Source: Poriferisodalis sp964484385 (GTDB taxonomy: Bacteria > Actinomycetota > Acidimicrobiia > Acidimicrobiales > Poriferisodalaceae). From it: a stretch of 64,000 nucleotides of DNA. The notes beneath the pieces are model-generated. The model was not told the origin of the DNA. It did not search any database and was given only the letters and a program-made list of their open reading frames with translations. Where the stretch lies: assembly GCA_964484385.1 (NCBI GenBank), contig CAZAFV010000007.1, forward strand, positions 11,488 to 75,487, given 5' to 3'. Positions 1 to 8,511 of the stretch are shown here, piece after piece. Position numbers and translations under genes: made by a program. Positions within the stretch are counted from its first letter, which is position 1; each line of letters starts with the position of its first letter.

Positions 1-2025
1 AAGCCAGTCTCGAACACGCCGGCTGGCTGCGCTTCTCGCCGGCATGACCTCAGGCTCGCAGTCACCAGTAACGCTGAGCCATGAAAACAGGCGACTCTCA
101 TCGATCTCATCGCCCAGTTCGACTAACGCCGTTGCCAAGAGTTCCACAGCTGCGCGGTCGAAATAGCGTGAGCGGAGAATCGGGAGCACTCGACTGGCGT
201 CGCGGTGTAGAGAATCCAAGAGCTCGCCAGCTTGTGCAGCGGAAGAGTGTGCCGTCAGTTTCCGATCCCAGAATCCCTCGAAGATCCCAATGATTCGCTT
301 GCGGCTAGGGTGCGCTGCGTATCCCCACACTTCAGCTGGCTGAATGGCGCCCGGGTACAGCACTTCGAGCAATCTGCCTGCGAGCTGACGATCGGGATCG
401 GAAACTCGGTTCGCCGTGATGTCGTCGAGCAGTTCGCGAAGACCTCGTTGCGCTTCAGGACCTGCAGACGTGAGGTGAATCTGCGCGTCCAACGCTGCCA
501 GCCGAGCACGCCGTGAATGACCACCGTTACGAACTACGTCTGAGACGTGCGGAACCAGTTCTCGCACGACATCGAACTGATCCTCGCCCACAACCGCCAG
601 GCACTGGAGCAAGAACTCCGTTACACGCTCGCTCGTGATGTCTTGAGGACTACCCGCCAGCAGATCTGTGACGGTCTCAAACGTCTCAGCATCGATGATG
701 GAACGAAATGCCCACGCTGTCGTATCGCGGAAGTCCAGGCGTCGCCCATCGCGCCGCTCACTGCCCAACAGCGGACCCTCCGCTGCGTATGACGCAAGCG
801 CCCGCAGCAGGCGCCGCTTCTGTTCGCCGTTCAACCAACCGATATCGCCGTAGAGGCCGATGCCGACAGGGTCGGCGTCAACAAGTCGATCGAGCGCCTC
901 CCGGGAATGCGCCGCGAACCAAGCTGACAAGCCACGCAGCGACGTCACGACTCGGCCGTCATGTGGACTGGCCATGAGGGCCACAAGCCGCCGGGCCGGT
1001 ATTCCTTCGCCAACGAGCCGCGCAAGGAAGCGGCCACCGAGATACTCGGCAATGTGTCGATGCAGAGGAACGAACCTCGAATTGCTTGTGACTGCCGCTG
1101 CGTCTGGAACCGCTGAGAACAGCTTCGTCCGCAGGGCATCCCTCCATCCGCTAAGCCGCCGATCCGGCCCGTCAACTCCGTCGCCTTCGAGGGCGTCGAG
1201 CGCTACATAGGCCGGTTGGTCCTCTAGTCGGTTGACGGAAAAGCCCTCGTTGCCCGACAGCAGTTGAATGGCGCACAGCTCGCCGGCGGCGTCGAGCACT
1301 TCCTCCAACGCGCGGGAGGTACTTGCGGAGGCATGCTCGTCATTTCGTTCCCAAGCCATCTGGCGACAGGCCAAGTCGAAGGTGTCCAGCCGGTTCTTAG
1401 GCCACGAACTGCCGCCGTGAACAAAAGCGCGAGCGAGCAATTCAAGTGTGAGGGGATTGATGAGCATCGCGCTGATGTCGCCGTGCGGGTCGCCGCTTGT
1501 GAAGGCCTGCAAGTCGTACTCGTCAAGGTGTAGCGCCAACAGCTCCCGCTGTGCGGCCCCGTCGAGTGGCTCAAGCCTGAACACCGCCACTTCTTCTCCA
1601 GGGGTTGCCCTTTCGAGGCTGCGGCGGTCGTTGCTGCCAAGCCAATCGGCCTCACGGCACGAGATGCGGTACTTCGGCCAGCCAAGCTGATCCAGACGCT
1701 TGCGGATTTCATCAAGCGCTGGACGTCCGTCGGCCATGCCTGCACGGATCTCATCCAAACCGTCTATGAAGATCGTCTTGTCGCGCCACTCGGACCTGAC
1801 ATCGAACGTTACGAAGTCCCGAGCACTGCGTAGCAGTGCCGCATCGCCGAGTTCTTCGCACTCGTGCCGGAACTCGATCGACTTGCCAGCACCAGCGTCG
1901 CCAAGGAGTACGTAGGCGCGTTCCGACCGGAAAGTGCTGAGTGGAGCTGAACCCACTTCCCGTTGGCCACCTGATTCAACCGCGGCGAGACGGGCACAGG
2001 TGCGCTTGACGTACGTCTCGCTCAT
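1..2025 (-). CDS. NACHT-like (STAND-type) NTPase, 3' end outside window
   Basis: The frame is open without a stop from the ATG at 2025 to base 1, so 675 residues are visible and the C-terminus is missing. A P-loop NTPase core is clear: Walker A GDAGAGKS at residues 42-49, Walker B TIFIDGLDE at 84-92, a sensor-like RISCREADW near 120-128, then NPLTLELLAR, typical of the helical part of NACHT/STAND ATPases. The rest is long and rich in Leu, Ala and Arg, probably a helical repeat or sensor region; no effector domain is visible. The start overlaps the stop of the upstream ATPase-DUF4143 gene by ATGA, so the two are probably translated together. Bacterial NACHT proteins often sense phage or stress signals, but that role is inferred here from fold and pairing alone. 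Confidence 0.75.
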   Translation of the reverse strand, partial: MSETYVKRTCARLAAVESGGQREVGSAPLSTFRSERAYVLLGDAGAGKSIEFRHECEELGDAALLRSARDFVTFDVRSEWRDKTIFIDGLDEIRAGMADGRPALDEIRKRLDQLGWPKYRISCREADWLGSNDRRSLERATPGEEVAVFRLEPLDGAAQRELLALHLDEYDLQAFTSGDPHGDISAMLINPLTLELLARAFVHGGSSWPKNRLDTFDLACRQMAWERNDEHASASTSRALEEVLDAAGELCAIQLLSGNEGFSVNRLEDQPAYVALDALEGDGVDGPDRRLSGWRDALRTKLFSAVPDAAAVTSNSRFVPLHRHIAEYLGGRFLARLVGEGIPARRLVALMASPHDGRVVTSLRGLSAWFAAHSREALDRLVDADPVGIGLYGDIGWLNGEQKRRLLRALASYAAEGPLLGSERRDGRRLDFRDTTAWAFRSIIDAETFETVTDLLAGSPQDITSERVTEFLLQCLAVVGEDQFDVVRELVPHVSDVVRNGGHSRRARLAALDAQIHLTSAGPEAQRGLRELLDDITANRVSDPDRQLAGRLLEVLYPGAIQPAEVWGYAAHPSRKRIIGIFEGFWDRKLTAHSSAAQAGELLDSLHRDASRVLPILRSRYFDRAAVELLATALVELGDEIDESRLFSWLSVTGDCEPEVMPARSAASRRVRDWL

Positions 2026-3302
2026 GGGTTCTCAACCCACTCGCTTGCCGGCACGGAGAGGAACTCATCCAGCGAGACACCGCCCTCGCCGACCACGAGG
2101 GTCCTCGCTTCGAATCGCTGCCTGAACTCATCAAGCCCAGGCAGCGATTCCCGTACCGCGCCCGTCTTGACCTCGATTCCGAGCAATTTCGGACCGCGTT
2201 GCAGAACAAAGTCAACTTCGACCTCGGATCGACCGTGGCGCTCCCTCCAGTACTTGACCTCTCCGCTGGACGACATGGTGTTGATGAGGTGTGCTCCAAC
2301 AGCGCTCTCGACGAGGCGACCCCAGAAGGTGCGATCTGCGCGCGCCTCGTCGAACTGGTACCCCCAGACCATCGACATCAGCGCTGTGTTCAGCACGTTC
2401 AGCTTCGGGGTCGAAGCCTTGGCCGAGACTGCGCGCTCGGTGTGCTTGGACAGGCCCGTCAGCAAACCTGCGTGCGACAACAACTGCAGGTACCGCGTCA
2501 GAGTGGTGGTGTTGCCGGCATCTTGGAGCTGTCCGAGCATCTTGTTGTAGGCAAGCACCTGACCCGAGTAGCGAACGCCCACATCGAAGAGGCGTCGCAA
2601 CAGCGCTGGCTTGTCGACCCTCGTCATGGCCAGCACATCACGCTCGATGTTCGGCTCGACCAGCACTCTTCGGACGTGTTGATGCCACTCGTCGTGCGCC
2701 TCCAGTTTCTCCGTGGCGCCGGGGTAACCGCCGTAGAACACGTACTCGTCCAAGCTGAAGCCGAACGCCGCCGCCATCTCGGTGAAGGACCAATGAGGAG
2801 AGACGATCATCTCGAATCGGCCCATGAGGCTTTCGTTCAGGCCCTCCTGGATTTGCAACGGTGCCGAGCCGAGGACGACCACGTGCAGCGGACAGCCCGA
2901 TATGCGGTCGTCATCCCAGAGGCCTTTCACGACGGTTGACCAGTTCGGCAGCCTTTGGATCTCGTCCAACACCAACACGCAGCCATCAGACGATTTCTTC
3001 GCCCGTTCACGGCATTGCTTCCACACTTCGACCAGCCATTGAGCGTCACGCGGCGCGGACGGCAGCCGGGCTTCGCGTCCAGCAATCGCGCCTGCGTCGA
3101 ACGGCCCCAAGTCGTCGGACGATTCGTCGACTCCACCCGGTTCGAACGCGACCATGCGCCAGCCATGCCGAATTGTCTGTAGAGCCTGCAGAACGGCAGT
3201 CGTCTTGCCGGACTGTCGGGGCCCGAAAACCGCGATCAGCCGCTCGGGCGGCTCGTTGAGCCGTTCTACGATCGTTGTGACCAGTGGTCGTCGATACCGC
3301 AC
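2022..3302 (-). CDS. AAA_14 ATPase with DUF4143 domain
   Basis: This 426-aa protein belongs to the common ATPase family with an N-terminal AAA domain and a C-terminal DUF4143 region. Walker A GPRQSGKT is at residues 27-34 and the Walker B LVLDEIQRLPNW region at about 109-120. The C-terminal VEVDFVL...GIEVKTG is the PD-(D/E)XK-like pattern usual in DUF4143. The cellular role of the family is not firmly known. It is the first gene of a two-gene unit: its TGA overlaps the ATG of the NACHT-like NTPase. A 36-bp AT-rich palindrome begins 25 bases upstream of the ATG and is a candidate operator. A second family member lies at 52301-53989. Confidence 0.9.
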   Translation of the reverse strand: MRYRRPLVTTIVERLNEPPERLIAVFGPRQSGKTTAVLQALQTIRHGWRMVAFEPGGVDESSDDLGPFDAGAIAGREARLPSAPRDAQWLVEVWKQCRERAKKSSDGCVLVLDEIQRLPNWSTVVKGLWDDDRISGCPLHVVVLGSAPLQIQEGLNESLMGRFEMIVSPHWSFTEMAAAFGFSLDEYVFYGGYPGATEKLEAHDEWHQHVRRVLVEPNIERDVLAMTRVDKPALLRRLFDVGVRYSGQVLAYNKMLGQLQDAGNTTTLTRYLQLLSHAGLLTGLSKHTERAVSAKASTPKLNVLNTALMSMVWGYQFDEARADRTFWGRLVESAVGAHLINTMSSSGEVKYWRERHGRSEVEVDFVLQRGPKLLGIEVKTGAVRESLPGLDEFRQRFEARTLVVGEGGVSLDEFLSVPASEWVENP

Positions 3303-3326
3303 TACGCAGACAGCTTATCGGTTCTT

Positions 3327-3362
3327 GTAACGCTACTGAGTAATTTTACTCAATAGCGTTAC
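3327..3362. promoter_or_regulatory. 36-bp near-perfect palindrome, candidate operator
   Basis: Two 18-base halves starting GTAACGCTACTGAGTAAT are inverted repeats with two mismatches. The site is AT-rich compared with its surroundings and lies 25-60 bases upstream of the ATPase-DUF4143 start at 3302, where a minus-strand promoter would sit. A dimeric repressor site is the simplest reading; a transposon-end or REP-like origin is possible. Confidence 0.55.
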
Positions 3363-3418
3363 CGGAAGCATGGAGCTTGCATCTGGATCACATCCAAGCC
3401 AATACACCCATCGGTTCC

Positions 3419-3450
3419 AACGCTATTGAGCAATTTTGCTCAGTAGCTGT
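3419..3450. repeat. Second, more divergent copy of the palindrome
   Basis: The halves AACGCTATTGAGCAAT and TTTGCTCAGTAGCTGT form an imperfect palindrome sharing the core GCTATTGAG(C/T)AA with the copy at 3327-3362, about 90 bases away. It touches the stop codon of the molybdopterin oxidoreductase gene. It may be a second operator half or a hairpin ending that operon. Confidence 0.45.
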
Positions 3451-5639
3451 CAAGGCCGCTCGCAGGCAGGCTGCGGATCGTCCGCAACCGCGGAGAGGTT
3501 GACGGGGATTCCGTTCAGGATGCTCATTCCTGCCAGCCGCTCGATGTCTTGGCCCGACGCGCTGGCGAGGATGTTGCTGTTGACGCCGCCGGCCGCGTTG
3601 GCACGGCGCCAACCCCCGTCATGACCCCAGCCGTGTGGCAGGGCCACCGTGCCTGGGCCTACCTCGTCGCTGACGGCCACCGATACCCGGACAGTTCCGG
3701 ATGCGGACGTGATGTCGACATCGCTGCCGCCGGCGAGGCCGAGCCGATGAGCGTCGCTGGGATTGACGCGGGCAGTCAGGCACCTGCCTTCGGGCATGAG
3801 CCGGGGCGCGTTGTGCATCCACGTGTTGTGTGAGCGAAGTTCTCGCATGCCGATGAGCCGGAACCCGAAGCGGTCATCGTCGGTGTGCTCCCCCAGTGCG
3901 GCGAGTTCGCCGAGCACCTCGGGGGCAGCCAGGGGAATCTTCCCGTCCGGCGTCGCCAGCCTTGCGTCGATCTCGCCCGTGGGGAGTTCGTCCAGCAGCT
4001 TCTTGCCGTGCGGGAAGTCGCGTGTGAGCTTGTCGAACGAGACCCCGCGCCGGCGCAGACCGAATCGGTCGCCCGCTTTGCCAGTGCGCAGCAACAGGTC
4101 GAGCAGCCGTCGCGGCGTGATGTTCCAGCCCAGCTTGGCCAGCCATCGAAGCGGGCGCAGCACATGGGCGCCGCCGCGGCCCATGCGCTTGGCGATCTCG
4201 TTCAGAATCTGCCACTCCTGGCGCACCCCGGCAGGCGGCTCGATCACCGCCTCGGTGGCCCAGATCGCTGGGCGCAACATGTTCGCAAGCGTGGTCACGG
4301 GAACGTCGTCGCGTTCATAGAAGTGGGTCACCGGCAGCACGTAATGGCAGTGCTTGTTGGTCTCGTTGATGTAGAGGTCGAGCGAGAAGCTCAGCTCGAG
4401 CTGTTCGAGTGCTTCCTCGAGCCAGGTGCCGCCTCCGGCGCTGCTGAGCACCGGATTGCCTCCGACGAGTGCGAGTGCCTTGATCTGGCCCTCGCCCGGT
4501 GTGACGATGTCGACCGCCAAGTCCGTCGACGGGAGCAGGCCGAATACGTCAGGGTGCTGGTTGACCCGAGTTCGCACCTTGCCGTAGGTATCGGTTCCGG
4601 CTTTGCGGGCCAGTTCAGGCAGGTCGATCGCCGCCCAGCCGAACAGCAGACCACCCGCCCTGTCGAAGTTGCCGGTGAGCAGAACCACGATGTCCTGCAG
4701 GACGTTGTTGAGCGTGCCGAAACGCTGGGTGCAGGTGCCAGTGCGGCCATAGACGACTCCGCTGTCCGCCGATGCAAAGTCCCGCGCGAGCTGCTCGATG
4801 ACGGCGGCAGGAATTCCCGAGCGCGACGCGCACCGCTGAATATCGAACGGCGCGATGACGTCGGCAAGCGTGCTGAGACCACCGACATGGCGATCGATGA
4901 AGGAATGGTTGACCAGGTCCTTGTCGATCAGAGTCCGGATGATGCCGAGCAGCAAGAAGGCGTCGCTGCCGGGCCGCACGGAGATGTGCTCGTAGCGCTG
5001 TGCCGTCTCCGTACGGCGGGGATCCACAACGACGACCCGCCCGCCGCGCTCGATGACAGCGTCGAGCGCCTCCCGCAGGCGAGCCTCCGTGACCAATGAG
5101 CCATGCGAGACCAGTGGGTTCGCGCCGATGATGACGGCGAAGTGCGTGCGCCACAGGTCCGGCTTGGGCGCGATGGCGACCGACCCGTACAGCAGCGCGT
5201 TGGCCGCCATGCGTGCCGACGCGTCCTCGGAGTTGATGCCGTACCGCCACCTGATGCCCAGCACTTCCTGAAAGCCGGCCAGTGCCATGGACGTGGCGAA
5301 GCTGAACAACGGCGGGTTGCCGCAGAAGGTGGCGAGTGCGTCGGGGCTGCTGTCGGTACGGATACGGCCAAGGCGCTGGGCGATGTCGTCGAGCGCCTCG
5401 TCCCACGACACGGGTTCGAAGACGCCGGGGTCGCCCACCCGCTTCATCGGCTGAGTGACCCGATCGGGGTCGTACACAATCTCGACTGCGCCCGCCGCCT
5501 TCGTGCACACATATCCCTGAGAATGAACATGATCGGCATCGCCACGGACGCTCACGAGCCGTCCGTCTGAGATCGTCGCGACGAGACCGCACTGCGGCTC
5601 GCAGATGCGGCAGTGGGTGTATGCGGTCTTGGTTGCCAT
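3450..5639 (-). CDS. Molybdopterin-dependent oxidoreductase (formate dehydrogenase/BisC-like)
   Basis: This 729-aa protein is a DMSO-reductase-superfamily catalytic subunit. The N-terminal [4Fe-4S] motif is C10-x2-C13-x3-C17-x27-C45, followed by the molybdopterin-binding regions (YGRTGTCTQRFGTLNN, ALVGGNPVL) and a C-terminal dinucleotide-binding domain ending with HGWGHDGGW. No twin-arginine signal is visible, so it is probably cytoplasmic. I cannot identify the Mo ligand. No separate iron-sulphur, NAD-binding or membrane subunit lies nearby, so its electron partner is unknown. It follows the two-domain CoA-transferase gene after 9 bases, in one operon. A paralogue lies at 17479-19689. The substrate is unknown. 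Confidence 0.9.
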   Translation of the reverse strand: MATKTAYTHCRICEPQCGLVATISDGRLVSVRGDADHVHSQGYVCTKAAGAVEIVYDPDRVTQPMKRVGDPGVFEPVSWDEALDDIAQRLGRIRTDSSPDALATFCGNPPLFSFATSMALAGFQEVLGIRWRYGINSEDASARMAANALLYGSVAIAPKPDLWRTHFAVIIGANPLVSHGSLVTEARLREALDAVIERGGRVVVVDPRRTETAQRYEHISVRPGSDAFLLLGIIRTLIDKDLVNHSFIDRHVGGLSTLADVIAPFDIQRCASRSGIPAAVIEQLARDFASADSGVVYGRTGTCTQRFGTLNNVLQDIVVLLTGNFDRAGGLLFGWAAIDLPELARKAGTDTYGKVRTRVNQHPDVFGLLPSTDLAVDIVTPGEGQIKALALVGGNPVLSSAGGGTWLEEALEQLELSFSLDLYINETNKHCHYVLPVTHFYERDDVPVTTLANMLRPAIWATEAVIEPPAGVRQEWQILNEIAKRMGRGGAHVLRPLRWLAKLGWNITPRRLLDLLLRTGKAGDRFGLRRRGVSFDKLTRDFPHGKKLLDELPTGEIDARLATPDGKIPLAAPEVLGELAALGEHTDDDRFGFRLIGMRELRSHNTWMHNAPRLMPEGRCLTARVNPSDAHRLGLAGGSDVDITSASGTVRVSVAVSDEVGPGTVALPHGWGHDGGWRRANAAGGVNSNILASASGQDIERLAGMSILNGIPVNLSAVADDPQPACERP

Positions 5640-5648
5640 CGAAAGCGC

Positions 5649-8111
5649 TCAGCGCAGGGCGCCTGCCGCCTCGAGCGCTGCGATCTCGTCGGGGTTGAGC
5701 CCGAGCAGGCCGGTGAGCACCTCGTGCGTGTGCTGGCCGAGCGTGGGAGCGGGCGAGCGCACGCCATTGGTGCCGTCGGAGAGAAGCCACGGGATGCCGA
5801 CGTGGCTCATCTGGCCCACGACCGGATGATCCAGACGCTCGATCAGCCCGCGCTCGGCGAGGTGCGGGTTGACTTCGAGTGAGCGTGAGCTGAGCGAGGG
5901 GAAGGCGGGCACGCCGGCAGCTTGCAGCAGCTCGGTGATGTCCCACTGGTCACGCTCACGGGTCCACGCGCCGATGAGCTTGTCGAGCTCAGCCTCGTTG
6001 GCCTTGCGGTCGGCGGCTGTGGCGAATCGCTCATCGTCGGGATCGATGCCGGTAATCCTCGCCAGCGCAGCCCACTCGGCTTCGTCGACGCAGCAGACGG
6101 CAATCCAGTCGTCGTTGCCGGCACAGCGAAACAGGTTGTGCGGAGACCACAGTGGGTCGAGGTTGCCCATCGGATCTGGCTGCGTGCCCCGCATCACCCA
6201 TTCCATCCAACCCTCGACGGTGCACGCCGTGGTGGCCTCCCACATCGACGTGTCGATGAACTGACCCTCGCCGGTGCGCCGCCGCGCCACCAGCGCGGCG
6301 ACCAGCGCGTACGCCGTGGCAATCCCGGCCGCCGGGTCGCCGAGCGACACGCCGAGCTCGTCTGCGTCCGCTCCGGGGTAGCCGGTCATCGATGCGAGGC
6401 CCGACAGCGGCCCGGTGGTGGGTCCGTAGCCCATGTACGACTGGTACGGCCCATGGTGGCCGTAGCCGCTGATGGCGCCCACGATCACGTCGGGACGCTC
6501 TGCGGCCAGCGCCTCGTAGCCGAGACCCCATCCGTCCATGACGCCGGTGGCGTAGTTGGACACCACCAGGTCGCACGACAGCGCCAAGCGCTTCGCCAGT
6601 GCACGCCCCTCGGGAGTGCCCAGGTCGATGGTGATGCTCTGCTTGCCTTGGCCGTACTGGTTGAAGTAGCCGTTGGTGTCGAGCGTTGGCGTGTGACGGC
6701 CCGACTGCGTCGGCAGACGGCGACCGAGATCGGGCCGGGCCGACGACTCCACCTTGATCACTGTGGCGCCGAGGTGTGCTAGGTGCAGCGTGCAGTAGGG
6801 GCCCGCCCAGACCCAGGTGAAATCCGCCACCGTGACGCCGTCGAGCGGGCGGCTCGACGGTGTGGCCGAAGATGCAGGCGCAGGTGCTGGCAGTGATGCC
6901 GTCGCTGTGTCGGTCGCGGCAAATGAAGGACCGCTGTGCTCGCCCAGCGACGGTGCCGGTCGGCGGATGGACCACCACGAATTCGTGAGCCGCGACGGCG
7001 CGCCCGGCACGGTGATGTCTCCCAGCCCCGGCTGTTCGTAGGTGACGAGGAAGTCACGGGCTGCCAGGTGCGGGTCGGCGGCCATCTGCGCCACCGTGTT
7101 CACCGGGGCAAACGCCAGCCGCTCTGCCTGGCCCCGATGAAACAGCTCCGTCACCGGCTGCGCAGCGATCCACTCGCCGAGCCACATGCGCAGCAGGTCT
7201 TCGTTCTCGAAGCGACCCTCGAGCGTCTCGAAAATGTCCATGTCGGCCCACTCCGGCCGGCCCATGAAATCTTTCAGCCGCTCCCACTGGTCGGCTTCGA
7301 CGCACACGAGGAAGATGTGCCCGTCGCTGGTCGGGAAGATCCCCCACGGGTTGAGAATGCGAGCACCGAGGCGGCTGGGGTTCTCGCCCCGGTACGACCA
7401 GCTGATGAACGCTGCTTCCAGCATGCCGACGACGTAGGACATCTGGGCGAAGTCGATGTGCTCGCCGCGACCGGTGCGCTGTGCACGGTCGACAGCGGCG
7501 AGCGATGCGCATGCAGCCGCGAAGCCCGACTGGAAGGCAGCTTGGTGGCCGTGGGGCTTCAGCGGGGGCAGCTCGGGATCGGCCACGCAGCCGGGGGTAA
7601 GCCAGCCCCAGCCGCCGCCGTGAACGACCTGCAGCTCGGTCGCTCGCCAGTCCGCATACGGACCGGTCTGCCCGAATGGCGTGATCGACATCGTGACCAG
7701 CGACGGATGCTGCGCCCGCAGCGGTTCTGCTGTGAGGCTGTGCGCAGCCGCTGTTGCCGGCGCCAGATCGTGGATGAACAGGTCTGCGTCGGCGAGCAGC
7801 TGTTGCAATGTTGCGCGGCCGTCTGGCCGGGCGAGGTCCACCACGATGCCGCGCTTGTTCGTGTTGATGGCGGCAAACAGGCCGCCCGTCAGCTCAGAGC
7901 CGGTGCCGGATCCGGTACCGAGGTCGACTTCGGCGTTGGGGTGCCCACTGCCAGCAGCGAATGGCCCGCGACGGCGCGCAGCGTCGCCCGCCGGCGGCTC
8001 GACCTTGATGACGTCGGCGCCGAGGTCGGCGAGCAGCTTGGCCGTCCACGGAGCCGCCACCATCTGTCCCAGCTCGACGACACGGATGCCGTCAAGACCG
8101 CGCGCGGTCAT
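5649..8111 (-). CDS. Two-domain CaiB/BaiF (class III) CoA-transferase
   Basis: The protein has 820 residues, twice the usual length, because two class III CoA-transferase domains are fused. The first begins at residue 6 (LDGIRVVELGQMVAAPW) and the second near 425 (RPLDGVTVADFTWVWAGPY). The Ala/Pro/Ser linker between them (about 385-425) is low complexity. In single-domain members the acyl-anhydride Asp lies in a GPYxxRPGYD-like stretch. Here the aligned positions look like Glu159 in the first half and Gly in the second (GYGPTTGPL), so both catalytic sites may be altered; that is alignment by eye. It precedes the molybdopterin oxidoreductase by 9 bases, suggesting a CoA-thioester substrate route. 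Confidence 0.88.
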   Translation of the reverse strand: MTARGLDGIRVVELGQMVAAPWTAKLLADLGADVIKVEPPAGDAARRRGPFAAGSGHPNAEVDLGTGSGTGSELTGGLFAAINTNKRGIVVDLARPDGRATLQQLLADADLFIHDLAPATAAAHSLTAEPLRAQHPSLVTMSITPFGQTGPYADWRATELQVVHGGGWGWLTPGCVADPELPPLKPHGHQAAFQSGFAAACASLAAVDRAQRTGRGEHIDFAQMSYVVGMLEAAFISWSYRGENPSRLGARILNPWGIFPTSDGHIFLVCVEADQWERLKDFMGRPEWADMDIFETLEGRFENEDLLRMWLGEWIAAQPVTELFHRGQAERLAFAPVNTVAQMAADPHLAARDFLVTYEQPGLGDITVPGAPSRLTNSWWSIRRPAPSLGEHSGPSFAATDTATASLPAPAPASSATPSSRPLDGVTVADFTWVWAGPYCTLHLAHLGATVIKVESSARPDLGRRLPTQSGRHTPTLDTNGYFNQYGQGKQSITIDLGTPEGRALAKRLALSCDLVVSNYATGVMDGWGLGYEALAAERPDVIVGAISGYGHHGPYQSYMGYGPTTGPLSGLASMTGYPGADADELGVSLGDPAAGIATAYALVAALVARRRTGEGQFIDTSMWEATTACTVEGWMEWVMRGTQPDPMGNLDPLWSPHNLFRCAGNDDWIAVCCVDEAEWAALARITGIDPDDERFATAADRKANEAELDKLIGAWTRERDQWDITELLQAAGVPAFPSLSSRSLEVNPHLAERGLIERLDHPVVGQMSHVGIPWLLSDGTNGVRSPAPTLGQHTHEVLTGLLGLNPDEIAALEAAGALR

Positions 8112-8181
8112 CGAAGCGTGCGGCCTTCGCGGGCTCGGTTCCCGAGCGTGCCTGATGACCGCCCGCTAGCGCTGCGGCGGC

Positions 8182-8391
8182 TCAAGGCGACTCGTGCTTG
8201 AACGACAGCCGCACCTTGGTACGGAAGGCTGCGATCGCGCCGCCCTCGATCACGACGTCCTGCTCGACAACCTCGGCTACCCGGAGATCTCGCAGGGTCT
8301 TGGAGGCCTCAGTGATCGCGTTCTGCGTCGCCTTCTCCCACGACTCCTCGCTGGTGCCGATCAGCTCGATCACGTTGTAGACGCTGCTCAT
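8182..8391 (-). CDS. Dodecin family flavin-binding protein
   Basis: This 69-aa protein matches the dodecin fold: one helix (SWEKATQNAITEASKTL) between beta strands, ending AAFRTKVRLSFKHE. Dodecins form hollow 12-mers that store flavin or CoA-type ligands. The ATG at 8391 is preferred over an upstream in-frame start because GGAGGA lies just before it and the protein then has normal dodecin length. It is transcribed away from a second dodecin domain at 8512, with 120 bases between the starts. The two dodecin segments are recognisably similar. Confidence 0.88.
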   Translation of the reverse strand: MSSVYNVIELIGTSEESWEKATQNAITEASKTLRDLRVAEVVEQDVVIEGGAIAAFRTKVRLSFKHESP

Positions 8392-8511
8392 TGGATTCTC
8401 CTCCGGCGGCGCGCTGTGTGCCGCACGAACGCGGTGTGCCCTACAGTCTGCCCCACCGGAGCACACTGGATCGCTCGCAGGAACGAGCCCCACACCGAAC
8501 AGGTCGCCATC

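Noticed and set aside
4615..5946. 443-codon frame overlapping the molybdopterin oxidoreductase gene on the same strand
   Set aside because: It is an out-of-frame shadow with Arg/His-rich composition and no domain; the overlapping oxidoreductase frame has full motif support.
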